Positions 1 through 7,707 of a stretch of DNA of 64,000 bases are shown piece by piece. Made by a program: the position numbers and the translations under genes. This DNA comes from Lewinellaceae bacterium (GTDB taxonomy: Bacteria > Bacteroidota > Bacteroidia > Chitinophagales > Saprospiraceae): the NCBI GenBank assembly GCA_020636405.1, contig JACJXW010000004.1:2902001-2966000 (forward strand), written 5' to 3'. Below the pieces are notes generated by a model that made no database searches, was not told the DNA's origin, and saw only the letters and a program-made list of their open reading frames with translations. Within the stretch, counting starts at the first letter, position 1. Each line of letters opens with the position of its first letter.

Positions 1-1131
1 GAGCACTTCCATATCCTTGCGGGTAGGGTAGCTGAAATGCACGTTCTCGTAACGGATGTTGCCATCAAGAGTAATGCGTTCCGCCTTGTGGCCGGGCGTA
101 GTATTCACTTCCCCTTCCTCCCGGAGGATCTCCCTGATGCGTTCCGTCGCTCCAACTGCGCCTAATATTTCCGTATAGAAATTGCCCAGCCCGGCGATGG
201 CTCCGCCCAGGATTCCGGTATAGACGACAAATTCGATCAGCTGCCCGGCGGTCATCTCTCCACTTTCCACCATCATGGCGCCCCGCCAGATGATAAAGAA
301 AAGGGCTCCGAAGAGGAAAGTAACGATAAAGACAGAAAAGAGGGCCCGCCAGCGAGCGTAGCGCAGGGCGATCCTTACCACCTGGTCAATGGACTTACCG
401 TAGCGCAGGGCCTCGAAGATCTCATTGGTGAAGGCTTTTACGGCTTGGATAGCCTGTATGGTCTCGTTGAGTATGGTGTTGGACTGGGCCAGTTCTTCCT
501 GCCTGCTTTTTGACAGCCTGCGGATAAACCGGCCGAAGAACATAGCCCCGATGACGATCACCGGGAAGGTGCCCAGCATGATGAGGGAGAGGCGGGGTGC
601 ACGGAAGGCCAGAAACCCAATGCCCGCAACCAGAATGATGATCTGCCGGATAAATTCCGCCAGCGTAATGGAAAACGCGCTGTACAATTTCTCCACGTCG
701 GAAGTCAGGCGGCTGACCAGTTCTCCGACCCGGCTTTGTTCAAAGAACAAAATCGGAAGCGACACCAGCTTCTGGTACAGGGCTTTGCGCACATCGGCGA
801 TCCCTTTCTCGCTGACGATAGCAAAAAGCAGGATGCGGGAGTACGACACCACTCCCTGAACTATGAGTACAGCGAGCAGCACCCACCCCACGTCACCCAG
901 GGAAATGTCCATCTCCGCATTGCCCTGGGCTACATCGACCATCAACCCGGACAAGTAGGGGAATATCATGAATACCAGGCTGGAAATGAACAGGAGCACA
1001 AGCCCGAAAATGAAAGGCCAGCGGTAGGGCCGGATAAAGCGAAAGATGCCGGCGGCTTCCCGAAGCTTCTCGCGGCTCAGCTTTGGGCGGGTTTCTTCAC
1101 CGGCTTCCTTATTTCGCCTTCGCATTCCCAT
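1..1131 (-). CDS. ABC exporter, permease plus start of ATPase domain (partial)
   Basis: This is the N-terminal 377 codons of a fused ABC exporter of the MsbA/multidrug type; its 3' end lies beyond the window edge. The start is ATG at 1131, with an alternative ATG two codons further in. After a basic N-terminus there is a long six-helix-type permease region. The visible part ends at a typical entry into the nucleotide-binding domain (motif ENVHFSYPTRKD), just before the expected Walker A. Full-length members are about 600 residues and export lipids or drugs as homodimers. The substrate cannot be read from the sequence. Family call is firm; the partial state is due to the window edge, not decay. 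Confidence 0.88.
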   Translation of the reverse strand, partial: MGMRRRNKEAGEETRPKLSREKLREAAGIFRFIRPYRWPFIFGLVLLFISSLVFMIFPYLSGLMVDVAQGNAEMDISLGDVGWVLLAVLIVQGVVSYSRILLFAIVSEKGIADVRKALYQKLVSLPILFFEQSRVGELVSRLTSDVEKLYSAFSITLAEFIRQIIILVAGIGFLAFRAPRLSLIMLGTFPVIVIGAMFFGRFIRRLSKSRQEELAQSNTILNETIQAIQAVKAFTNEIFEALRYGKSIDQVVRIALRYARWRALFSVFIVTFLFGALFFIIWRGAMMVESGEMTAGQLIEFVVYTGILGGAIAGLGNFYTEILGAVGATERIREILREEGEVNTTPGHKAERITLDGNIRYENVHFSYPTRKDMEVL

Positions 1132-1234
1132 GTTTCTTTTATTTTTTCGCTTTCAAAAAACTGCATTATAACACTTTTTTTTGCCAATAGTTAAATATGG
1201 ATTTCTCGCATAAAAAAATCTAGTGAAAAAAATG

Positions 1235-1242
1235 TAGCTTTG
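1235..1242 (+). promoter_or_regulatory. Possible -7 element (TAGCTTTG)
   Basis: The octamer fits the Bacteroidota -7 consensus TAnnTTTG and lies in the divergent space between the ABC exporter and the first outer-membrane protein. No TTG is seen at a suitable -33 distance, and the leader to the next gene would be about 140 nt, so this is a weak call. Confidence 0.25.
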
Positions 1243-1385
1243 CCCCTGCTCCACGAATCCCCGGTTAATAAAGCAGAAGACAGAACTGTGTTTTCGCCGC
1301 TCAATTTTCAATACCCTGAAATCCTTGGTAAAATTAGTGTAAACTTAACAATCCGTTTCCCGGAATAAATTCGGAGGCAAATTTC

Positions 1386-2216
1386 ATGTTTATGCAGCGA
1401 TTCATGATCCCATTGTTCGTTTGTACATTTCACTTCGCCCTGCAATCTCAGGTGATTGACTTCGGACTCAATTTTGGCGCTACGTTCTATAGTGGCGACC
1501 TGGCTACCAGCGACCTGCGGCAAATGATGCAGGAAAACCGGCCGGCCTTCGGTTTGTTTTGCCGCTTGTCAAACAGCCGGAAATTCTCCACCCGTTTCAA
1601 CCTGAATTTTGGCGCCGTCCAGGGCGATCATGCCCGTACCCAGTATCCGGACCGGGGGCTCAAATTTCAGAGTAAGATCTGGGAATTCAACGTCATTGGC
1701 GAATGGCACGCTCTGCGCATCCGGCATACGGAGTACAGTTCCACTTTCCCCTATCTTTTCGGGGGCGTTGGTTTTTTTCATTTCAACCCCAGGGTTACGG
1801 TTGATGGAGAATGGGTGGAACTGCAACCCCTGGGAACCGAGGGGCAGGGCTTGCCTGGTTACGAATCCAGATATAACCGTACACAACTGAACGCTCCCTT
1901 CGGCGCAGGGATAAAAGTCACCAACCGCAAGGTCACTATCGGTTTTGAAGCGGGCGCCCGTTTCCTCCTTACCGACCACCTCGATGATGTGAGCGGCGCT
2001 ACGGTCAACCATCGCGATATCTTCGATGGCAATGGCGCGCTGGCCGCCCGCCTGAGCAACCCCCGGTTGGGTGGCAATGAAGGCATCGACCAGTCATATC
2101 GGCGCGGAGGCGTGGCCCGAGATTGGTACTATATGATGAATATTACCTTATCCTACAATTTTGGGCAGTCCATTAACAAAATGTTGTCAGACCCCGTTCC
2201 TTGCCCACGTTTCTGA
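1386..2216 (+). CDS. Outer-membrane beta-barrel protein, DUF6089-like (copy 1)
   Basis: A 276-residue secreted protein. It begins with a hydrophobic signal peptide (start at ATG 1386; a second ATG two codons on is equally possible) and continues with alternating short hydrophobic/polar stretches typical of small outer-membrane barrels. The early motif FGLNFGATFYSGDL is the hallmark of the DUF6089-type family of Bacteroidota. The protein is clearly related along its length to the next gene, sharing GGVGFFHFNP-like and ELQPLGTEGQGLPGYE-like stretches, so the two form a tandem duplicate pair. No enzymatic motif is present. The family has been linked to surface or gliding functions in some relatives, but the role here is unknown. 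Confidence 0.75.
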   Translation: MFMQRFMIPLFVCTFHFALQSQVIDFGLNFGATFYSGDLATSDLRQMMQENRPAFGLFCRLSNSRKFSTRFNLNFGAVQGDHARTQYPDRGLKFQSKIWEFNVIGEWHALRIRHTEYSSTFPYLFGGVGFFHFNPRVTVDGEWVELQPLGTEGQGLPGYESRYNRTQLNAPFGAGIKVTNRKVTIGFEAGARFLLTDHLDDVSGATVNHRDIFDGNGALAARLSNPRLGGNEGIDQSYRRGGVARDWYYMMNITLSYNFGQSINKMLSDPVPCPRF

Positions 2217-2306
2217 AAGGCATCATGGCCCATATTCCGTAGCCAGGTGGTAATTTATCGCCCGGCTTCCGCGTTATGGTTGAGAGATTAAGGAAAGCAA
2301 TTTATT

Positions 2307-2339
2307 TTGAGCGGGGCATTCAAATTTTTCCTATTTTTG
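2307..2339 (+). promoter_or_regulatory. Bacteroidota-type promoter for the second barrel gene
   Basis: TTG at 2307-2309 and TATTTTTG at 2332-2339 are 22 bp apart, matching the -33/-7 architecture of Bacteroidota vegetative promoters. The start codon follows 35 bp downstream. It implies that copy 2 can be transcribed independently of copy 1. Confidence 0.5.
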
Positions 2340-2374
2340 AATACTCTTTCATTTTACCCTAATCCCATTGAACT

Positions 2375-3220
2375 ATGAAGAGAACTTTGCTTATTACGGT
2401 GTTCCTTGCCTTTGCGTTACCCATACTCCGGCCGCTCCAAGCCCAAAGTACAGAACTCGGAATTTTGGCCGGCGGCTCCCTTTACAGCGGAGATCTTTCC
2501 CCAAAAGAATTTGGCCTCTACCTGGAAGATGTGAGCCCGGCCTTCGGCTTTTTTGGCCGGTTCAATATCAACCAGGCTCTTGCCTTGCGCCTCGGCCTAT
2601 CCCTTGGCAAGGTGTCCGCCAATGACTTGAACCATGGACGAGCGGACCGGGGGCTGAACTTCCGCAGCAACATTACCGAGTTTGCCCTCACAGGTGAAGT
2701 CAACTTGTTCAAACTCGGAAGCTATCAGGACCGGGGGGTCATGCCCTTTATTTTTGCCGGCGTTGGCGTTTTTCACTTCAATCCCGAAGCGGAATTCGAC
2801 GGGGATTATATCGAACTGCAACCCCTCGGAACAGAAGGGCAGGGGCTGACGGGTTACGAAGCGCCTTACCAACTGACCGAACTGGCAGTACCGGTAGGGC
2901 TTGGGGTGAAGTTCCTGCTGAACGAAACCATCACCCTGGGGCTGGAATTCGGCGGACGGAAGTTGTTTACGGACTACCTGGATGATGTCAGCAATACTCA
3001 GGTCAATTATTTCGATGTCCTCGAAGGTAGCGGAGAACTGGCTGCCCGTATGAGTAATCCTACCTTGAAAGACCCCAGCCCGGATACTGCTGATTATCGC
3101 CGGGGTGGAAAATTTAACGACTGGTATTACTTCGGGGGCATTACGTTATCCTTCCACTTACAAGGCGGCGGAGGCGGAGGATTTGGCCGGGGTAAAGGTA
3201 TTGGCTGCCCCACTTTCTAG
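2375..3220 (+). CDS. Outer-membrane beta-barrel protein, DUF6089-like (copy 2)
   Basis: A 281-residue paralogue of the preceding gene. It has a clear signal peptide ending near PLQAQS, then GILAGGSLYSGDLSPKEFG, matching the family N-terminal signature, and a barrel-like body ending in a strand before a glycine-rich tail (GGGGGGFGRG). The tail is absent from copy 1. Both copies end in a Cys-Pro-containing terminus (CPRF and CPTF), which suggests a conserved C-terminal feature. Likely an outer-membrane protein of unknown role; function is not inferable beyond that. Confidence 0.75.
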   Translation: MKRTLLITVFLAFALPILRPLQAQSTELGILAGGSLYSGDLSPKEFGLYLEDVSPAFGFFGRFNINQALALRLGLSLGKVSANDLNHGRADRGLNFRSNITEFALTGEVNLFKLGSYQDRGVMPFIFAGVGVFHFNPEAEFDGDYIELQPLGTEGQGLTGYEAPYQLTELAVPVGLGVKFLLNETITLGLEFGGRKLFTDYLDDVSNTQVNYFDVLEGSGELAARMSNPTLKDPSPDTADYRRGGKFNDWYYFGGITLSFHLQGGGGGGFGRGKGIGCPTF

Positions 3221-3275
3221 CGTTGTTTTTACAGGCTCTGTACCAAAAAAATGAAACCAAATTTTATTCTCCTTG

Positions 3276-3304
3276 TTTGAAAACGGGATTTTATGTTAAA
3301 TTTG
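3276..3304 (+). promoter_or_regulatory. Bacteroidota-type promoter upstream of the ArsC-like gene
   Basis: TTTG at 3276-3279, a 17-bp spacer and TAAATTTG at 3297-3304 give a near-ideal -33/-7 promoter. The chosen ATG at 3333 lies 29 bp downstream. A possible TTG start at 3315 would leave almost no leader, which supports the ATG. Confidence 0.6.
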
Positions 3305-3332
3305 CGTTAAGGGCTTGCAAACAATACTCGTA

Positions 3333-3770
3333 ATGAAAAGGATTTTGGTGCTCTGCACCGGTAATTCATGTAGAAGCCAGATGGCCGAGGGCTATCTGAA
3401 ATTCTATACCCAAAGTGGCGCGGAGATCCACAGTGCAGGGTTGGAAAGCCATGGCGTCAATCCTTACGCCGTTAGGGCAATGGCTGAGGATTCCATAGAC
3501 ATTACCAGCCAGCATTCCAAGCCGGTCCATGTATTCAAAGGCCAGCATTTCGATTACCTGCTTACTGTCTGCGACGAAGCGACACGCAATATGTTGCCGG
3601 GTATCACCTTTGAAGAAAAGATACACTATAGCATTCCTGACCCGGCCTCCCTGGAAGCAGCGCCGGAGCAAAAGCTGGAGGAGTTCCGCAGGGTTCGGGA
3701 GATCGTGAAAAAGCACATGCTCAAATTCATCGGCAAAGCGCTTCAGGAAAGCACGGAAGCTGCTGCCTGA
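3333..3770 (+). CDS. ArsC-type arsenate reductase / low-molecular-weight tyrosine phosphatase
   Basis: A 145-residue cytosolic protein with the LMW-phosphatase P-loop CTGNSCRS at residues 8-15, providing the nucleophilic Cys8, followed by a second cysteine at 13. A further cysteine sits in LTVCDEA, the position used as the resolving cysteine in thioredoxin-coupled arsenate reductases. The DPAS motif supplies the general acid. These features favour arsenate reductase over plain phosphatase. No other arsenic resistance gene is adjacent, so substrate is uncertain. The gene has its own promoter and a strong terminator after it. Confidence 0.8.
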   Translation: MKRILVLCTGNSCRSQMAEGYLKFYTQSGAEIHSAGLESHGVNPYAVRAMAEDSIDITSQHSKPVHVFKGQHFDYLLTVCDEATRNMLPGITFEEKIHYSIPDPASLEAAPEQKLEEFRRVREIVKKHMLKFIGKALQESTEAAA

Positions 3771-3805
3771 CCGGTTATAAATCCATCCGTTTCCACAGAA
3801 ACTGC

Positions 3806-3839
3806 AAAGGGCCATCCCGAATTTCCGGGATGGCCCTTT
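3806..3839 (+). terminator. Perfect 14-bp hairpin terminator
   Basis: Arms 3806-3819 and 3826-3839 are exact inverted repeats around a 6-nt loop. They begin with AAA and end with TTT, so the structure can act in both directions. It lies between the ArsC-like gene and the oppositely oriented TonB-receptor remnant. Confidence 0.8.
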
Positions 3840-3853
3840 GTGCGTTCAGTCCG

Positions 3854-4250
3854 TTAGTTCAGGTATTCATCTTGCTGGATGAAAGCGCTCAGGGCGGTGC
3901 GCTGAGCGGCCTGCTCTTCTGGGCTGCCGGAAAACTGCATCTGCTGCAGGTCGGATTCAGTAGGAATGTAGATCAGGTCATTCAGTCCGGAACCGTCATT
4001 GTTGATGTCTCCGGAGTAGGTATAGGTAAAGCGGCCACCCTGTGCAAATTCGAAGAAGAGGGCGAAGGTAGTGGCCGTACTGGGCGCCGGAAGGCTGATG
4101 GATGGCGGCCACTGTAGCGGCGTCGAGCGGTTTTCCCTGGCCGTCGACAACACTTCCGGTTAAGGTTGCCGCCGTCACCTGAGCGTAAGAATTGGGCATA
4201 CCGACACAGAACATTACCGATATGGCCAGAAGCAGTTGGAAATGTTTCAT
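3854..4250 (-). pseudogene. TonB-dependent receptor remnant with internal deletion
   Basis: The first 55 or so codons from ATG 4250 encode a signal peptide (to SYAQ) and the start of a carboxypeptidase-regulatory-like domain (GSVVDGQGKPLDAATV). In another reading frame the sequence continues as the late barrel of the same family, with GDINNDGSGLNDLIYIPT, and stops after DEYLN at 3854. The whole plug and most of the barrel are missing, the join near 4080 shifts frame by one, and the usual tail after DEYL is also lost. The receptor would normally import large ligands across the outer membrane. This copy cannot be functional. Assignment of the two halves to one family rests on recognised motifs. 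Confidence 0.75.
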
Positions 4251-4292
4251 AAAACCAGATTTAGGTGAAAGGTTAGGTGATCTGATTCTTTT

Positions 4293-4453
4293 AGAGTGTG
4301 TTCAAATTTCAATGATGAGTCGAAAACGAGGAAATTTTGTTTCAGGCAAGGCAAATTTTGCAGTCGGATGCGGGCAATCCGACGAAAAATTTAACGCCGT
4401 ATGAAACAAAATTTGCCGTTTGCAGGCCATTGATTGAATTTTGAACACACTCT
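4293..4453. mobile_element. MITE-like hairpin element with 21-bp terminal inverted repeats
   Basis: Ends 4293-4313 and 4433-4453 are inverted repeats matching at 20 of 21 positions (starting AGAGTGTGTTCAAA). Inside are a second perfect 13-bp pair (4332-4344 with 4402-4414) and a 7-bp pair (4363-4369 with 4377-4383). The 161-bp element would therefore fold into one long imperfect hairpin. It has no coding capacity and lies in the 429-bp gap between the receptor remnant and ppk1. The structure resembles a miniature inverted-repeat transposable element, but no target duplication was confirmed. Confidence 0.6.
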
Positions 4454-4679
4454 TAGTAAATTTAACACAACTTTTAACTCCTTATTTACTATGGGGTAAC
4501 AATAGATTAAATTGTCCATTTCTGTATTCATCCCGAAAAGTGCGCCTCTTTCCCGGAAAAACGCTGCCATAATTAATTTAGCCTTAACACGCTTTTTTTT
4601 GGGAATGCTTCTCTAAAGGCCTATTTTCCCGCTTTCAACGAGCAATTACAGCGCTCATCAATACCGACAAGGCGATTGC

Positions 4680-6740
4680 ATGGATAATCTGGAATACTTT
4701 AATCGGGACATCAGCTGGCTGGCCTTCAACCGACGTGTCCTTCAGGAAGCAGAAAACAAAAGGGTGCCGCTGTACGAGCGCATCAAGTTCCTCGCCATTT
4801 ACAGCTCCAACCTCGACGAGTTCTATCGGGTCCGGGTGGCTTACCTGCGCAGTTTCAAAGAGCTCAAAAAGAAAACCAGAAAGAAGTTGGACCTGGAGGT
4901 GAAGCCCAGGAAGGAACTCAAACAGATCCGGAAGATCGTGCAGGAGCAGCAGGAAACTTTCGGCAGGATATTCCGGGAGGAAGTCTTGCCTGAACTGGAA
5001 CGCCGCGGCATCCATCTCACCCGGAATACGGATTATTCCGAAGAGCAGCAGTCCTTTTCCCGGCAGTTCTTCTCAGAAAAGATCCAACCTCAAACCCAAG
5101 CCCTTCTGTTGGGGCCGGAGGATGAGGCGCCTTTCCTTAAAAACCGGGGCCTTTATTTTGTGGTGGAAATGCACGAGCCTGGCCTGCTGGCTATCGTTGA
5201 AATTCCTTCCGAAACATTGCCCCGCTTTATCGGCCTTCCTTCCGGTGAGCAGGGACACCACATTACCTTTCTGGACGATATCCTGCGCCACAATCTGGAG
5301 GAGTTGCTGGGGCGGCCTTTCAAGGGAGCCTATGCCGTTAAACTGTCCCGCGATGCAGAATTGTATATCGATGACGAATTTTCCGGCGACCTGCTGGACA
5401 AGCTCAAAAAGAGCCTGGATAAACGCAACGTAGGGCTGCCTACCCGCTTCCTTTACGATTCCGATATGCCGGAAGCACTGCTCCGTCGTATCCGGGAATG
5501 GTTCGGCCTCGGTAAAGACGACCTTATCCCCGGCGCCCGTTACCATAATTTCAACGACTTCTTTAGCTTTCCGGATCCTAGCGGGGAGGCCGGCCTGCAC
5601 GATTCTCCTATGCCCTCATTGCCGCACCCTGAACTGGAGGGCCTGGAAAAGATCCTGCCCTTCTTGGCGGAAAAGGATGCCATGCTGCATTTTCCTTACC
5701 AGAAATACGACTATGTGCCAAAGTTGATCGAAGAGGCCGCCAACGACCCTGAGGTGAAGAGCATCAAGATCACGCTGTACCGGGTGGCCTCCAGGTCGGC
5801 CATAGTAGAATCACTGTTGAAGGCCAGAAAAAATGGAAAGCAGGTGACTACCTTCATCGAGGCCAAAGCGCGTTTCGATGAGGCGTCGAACCTTTACTGG
5901 GGGGAGCAGTTGGAGAAAGCCGGCGCCTTTGTTTTCTACAGTTATCCGGGCATCAAAGTGCATACCAAGCTGTTGCTCATCCAGCGGGAAGAGGAGGAAG
6001 AACTGCGCAATTACGCCTATCTGGGCACCGGCAACTTCAATGAAAAGACAGCCCGTTTATATGGCGATCACGCCTTGCTGACCGGCGATGGGCGCCTTAC
6101 GGATGAAGTGGCCCAGATCTTTATGTTGCTGGAAAGAAAGGTGCTGATTCCCAGGTGTAACCACCTGTTCGTATCTCCCTTCACGACGCGGAACCGTTTT
6201 GTAGAGCTGGTAGAGCGGGAAATGGAAAATGCCCGGAATGGCAAGCCCGCCTATATGATCCTGAAAATGAATAGCCTGGAAGACCAGGCTATGATCGGAA
6301 AACTTTACGAGGCCAGTAATGCCGGTGTGAAGATCCAATTGATTATCCGGGGCATCTGCTGCCTGGTCCCGGGAGTGAAAGGAATGAGCGAGAATATCCA
6401 GGCGATCAGTATTCTGGACCGCTTCCTGGAGCATGCCAGGGTGTACATTTTCGGCAACGGTGGCCAGGAAATCATGTATACGGCCTCTGCCGACTGGATG
6501 ACCCGTAACCTGGATCACAGGGTGGAGGCGGTAATGCCCATCTTCGACGAAGACGTCTACAACGAGCTGCGCCATATTATCAACCTTCAGCTCCGGGACA
6601 ATACCAAAGCCCGCCGGATCGATGCACAACAAAGCAATGCTTATGTAAGAGAGGGCGAGAAACCGGTGCGGGCTCAGGTAGAGATATATCGGTTTCTGAA
6701 AGAGAAAGGGGCGCACCTGTTGGATACAGGAGCACTGTAA
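4680..6740 (+). CDS. ppk1: Polyphosphate kinase 1
   Basis: A 686-residue enzyme that reversibly makes inorganic polyphosphate from ATP. The N-terminal domain opens with FNRDISWLAFNRRVL. Both histidines needed for catalysis are present: His428 in KVHTKLLL (autophosphorylated) and His585 in RFLEHARVY, spaced exactly as in the E. coli enzyme (435 and 592). The motifs YLGTGNFNEKTA and SADWMTRNLDHR are also intact. Length is normal. No ppx gene is adjacent and the gene stands alone, 227 bp beyond the hairpin element. A very secure assignment. Confidence 0.97.
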   Translation: MDNLEYFNRDISWLAFNRRVLQEAENKRVPLYERIKFLAIYSSNLDEFYRVRVAYLRSFKELKKKTRKKLDLEVKPRKELKQIRKIVQEQQETFGRIFREEVLPELERRGIHLTRNTDYSEEQQSFSRQFFSEKIQPQTQALLLGPEDEAPFLKNRGLYFVVEMHEPGLLAIVEIPSETLPRFIGLPSGEQGHHITFLDDILRHNLEELLGRPFKGAYAVKLSRDAELYIDDEFSGDLLDKLKKSLDKRNVGLPTRFLYDSDMPEALLRRIREWFGLGKDDLIPGARYHNFNDFFSFPDPSGEAGLHDSPMPSLPHPELEGLEKILPFLAEKDAMLHFPYQKYDYVPKLIEEAANDPEVKSIKITLYRVASRSAIVESLLKARKNGKQVTTFIEAKARFDEASNLYWGEQLEKAGAFVFYSYPGIKVHTKLLLIQREEEEELRNYAYLGTGNFNEKTARLYGDHALLTGDGRLTDEVAQIFMLLERKVLIPRCNHLFVSPFTTRNRFVELVEREMENARNGKPAYMILKMNSLEDQAMIGKLYEASNAGVKIQLIIRGICCLVPGVKGMSENIQAISILDRFLEHARVYIFGNGGQEIMYTASADWMTRNLDHRVEAVMPIFDEDVYNELRHIINLQLRDNTKARRIDAQQSNAYVREGEKPVRAQVEIYRFLKEKGAHLLDTGAL

Positions 6741-6812
6741 AGGAGGAAGAACCAAGGATTTTATCGAGTGAGAAAAATATGTATGTATAAGTAATTCGTT
6801 ATTCAATTTTAA

Positions 6813-6820
6813 TATATTTG
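6813..6820 (+). promoter_or_regulatory. Possible -7 element (TATATTTG) for the methyltransferase gene
   Basis: The octamer matches TAnnTTTG and lies 52 bp before the start codon in an A+T-rich stretch after ppk1. No TTG is found at the expected -33 distance, so the element is tentative. Confidence 0.35.
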
Positions 6821-6872
6821 AACTTCAAGGGCAGGCTTATGAGAAAACACATGCCATCAAAAACCTGAACGC

Positions 6873-7517
6873 ATGTCGAATATCCAGATCAGCAGCATTG
6901 AAGAACAAAGTAGTCCGGCGGCGCTCCATTTCCGGCTACAGTCCTGTATCAATAGTGCTGCCCGGCGGGCTCTTTTCCTGGGCCGCCGGCGCGTCATTCG
7001 GGAGCTTCCCTTTTCCATCGAAAAGCCGGTAAAAATAATGGAAGTGGGTTGCGGTACGGGCGACAATTTGCGGCAACTGGCCAGGTGGTTTCCCAATTCC
7101 TTTGTCATTGGAACGGATGTTTCTTCCCGGATGCTGGATAAAGCCTACCACACAACGGCCGATTTCTGGAAAAGGGTAGAGCTGATAAAGGAACCCTATG
7201 GAGCAGGAAGCATGCGGTTTAAGGGTAAGTTGGATGCTATCCTTTTTTCCTATTCCTTATCCAGGCCGGGCTCGCAGTGGCAGGAACTGGCCTCTCGGGC
7301 ACGGGACGCCCTCAAGCCGGGAGGATTCATTGCCGTAGTTGATTTCCACGACTCCCGCTTTACCTGGTTAAAAACACAATTGTCCAGCCACCATGTACGG
7401 ATGGATGGATGCCTTTTGCCTTTTCTGACTAAGGAGTTTGATTGCCTGGCGAGTGAAACCCGAACTGCTTACGGCGGCTTATGGGAGTATTTTCATTTTT
7501 TAGGCAGGAAAGGGTGA
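6873..7517 (+). CDS. Class I SAM-dependent methyltransferase
   Basis: A 214-residue soluble protein. Motif I of the Rossmann methyltransferase fold is present as IMEVGCGTGDN (around residue 52), followed by an acidic residue after strand 2 (VIGTDVS) and a post-core LKPGGFIAVVDF. The C-terminus (GGLWEYFHFLGRK) resembles lipid or quinone methyltransferases such as BtaB/UbiE-like enzymes. No BtaA partner is adjacent, so the substrate is open. It stands alone between ppk1 and the TrpB2 gene. Confidence 0.75.
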   Translation: MSNIQISSIEEQSSPAALHFRLQSCINSAARRALFLGRRRVIRELPFSIEKPVKIMEVGCGTGDNLRQLARWFPNSFVIGTDVSSRMLDKAYHTTADFWKRVELIKEPYGAGSMRFKGKLDAILFSYSLSRPGSQWQELASRARDALKPGGFIAVVDFHDSRFTWLKTQLSSHHVRMDGCLLPFLTKEFDCLASETRTAYGGLWEYFHFLGRKG

Positions 7518-7583
7518 TAAACAGTCTGTTGCACCACCAAAACATGAGCCCCGCATTTCACCGGCGAAGCCGGTACATCTCCC

Positions 7584-7630
7584 CGCAGGGAGCATTTCTA
7601 CATCTTGAATTGAAAAATTCGGGATGACTC
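7584..7630. repeat. Dispersed repeat, copy 1
   Basis: About 45 bp (containing TTGAATTGAAAAATTCGGG) are nearly identical, in inverse orientation, to 62319-62366. A perfect ACCGGC-GAA-GCCGGT hairpin at 7560-7574 lies just upstream and may end transcription of the methyltransferase gene. The repeat sits in the leader of the TrpB2 gene. Confidence 0.6.
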
Positions 7631-7707
7631 ATATCTGCTTTTTCCGCAGGAAATTTTTTAACTTAAACCGGTATTTCCTAACCTTTCCCTTAAACTCAAA
7701 TAGCTCT

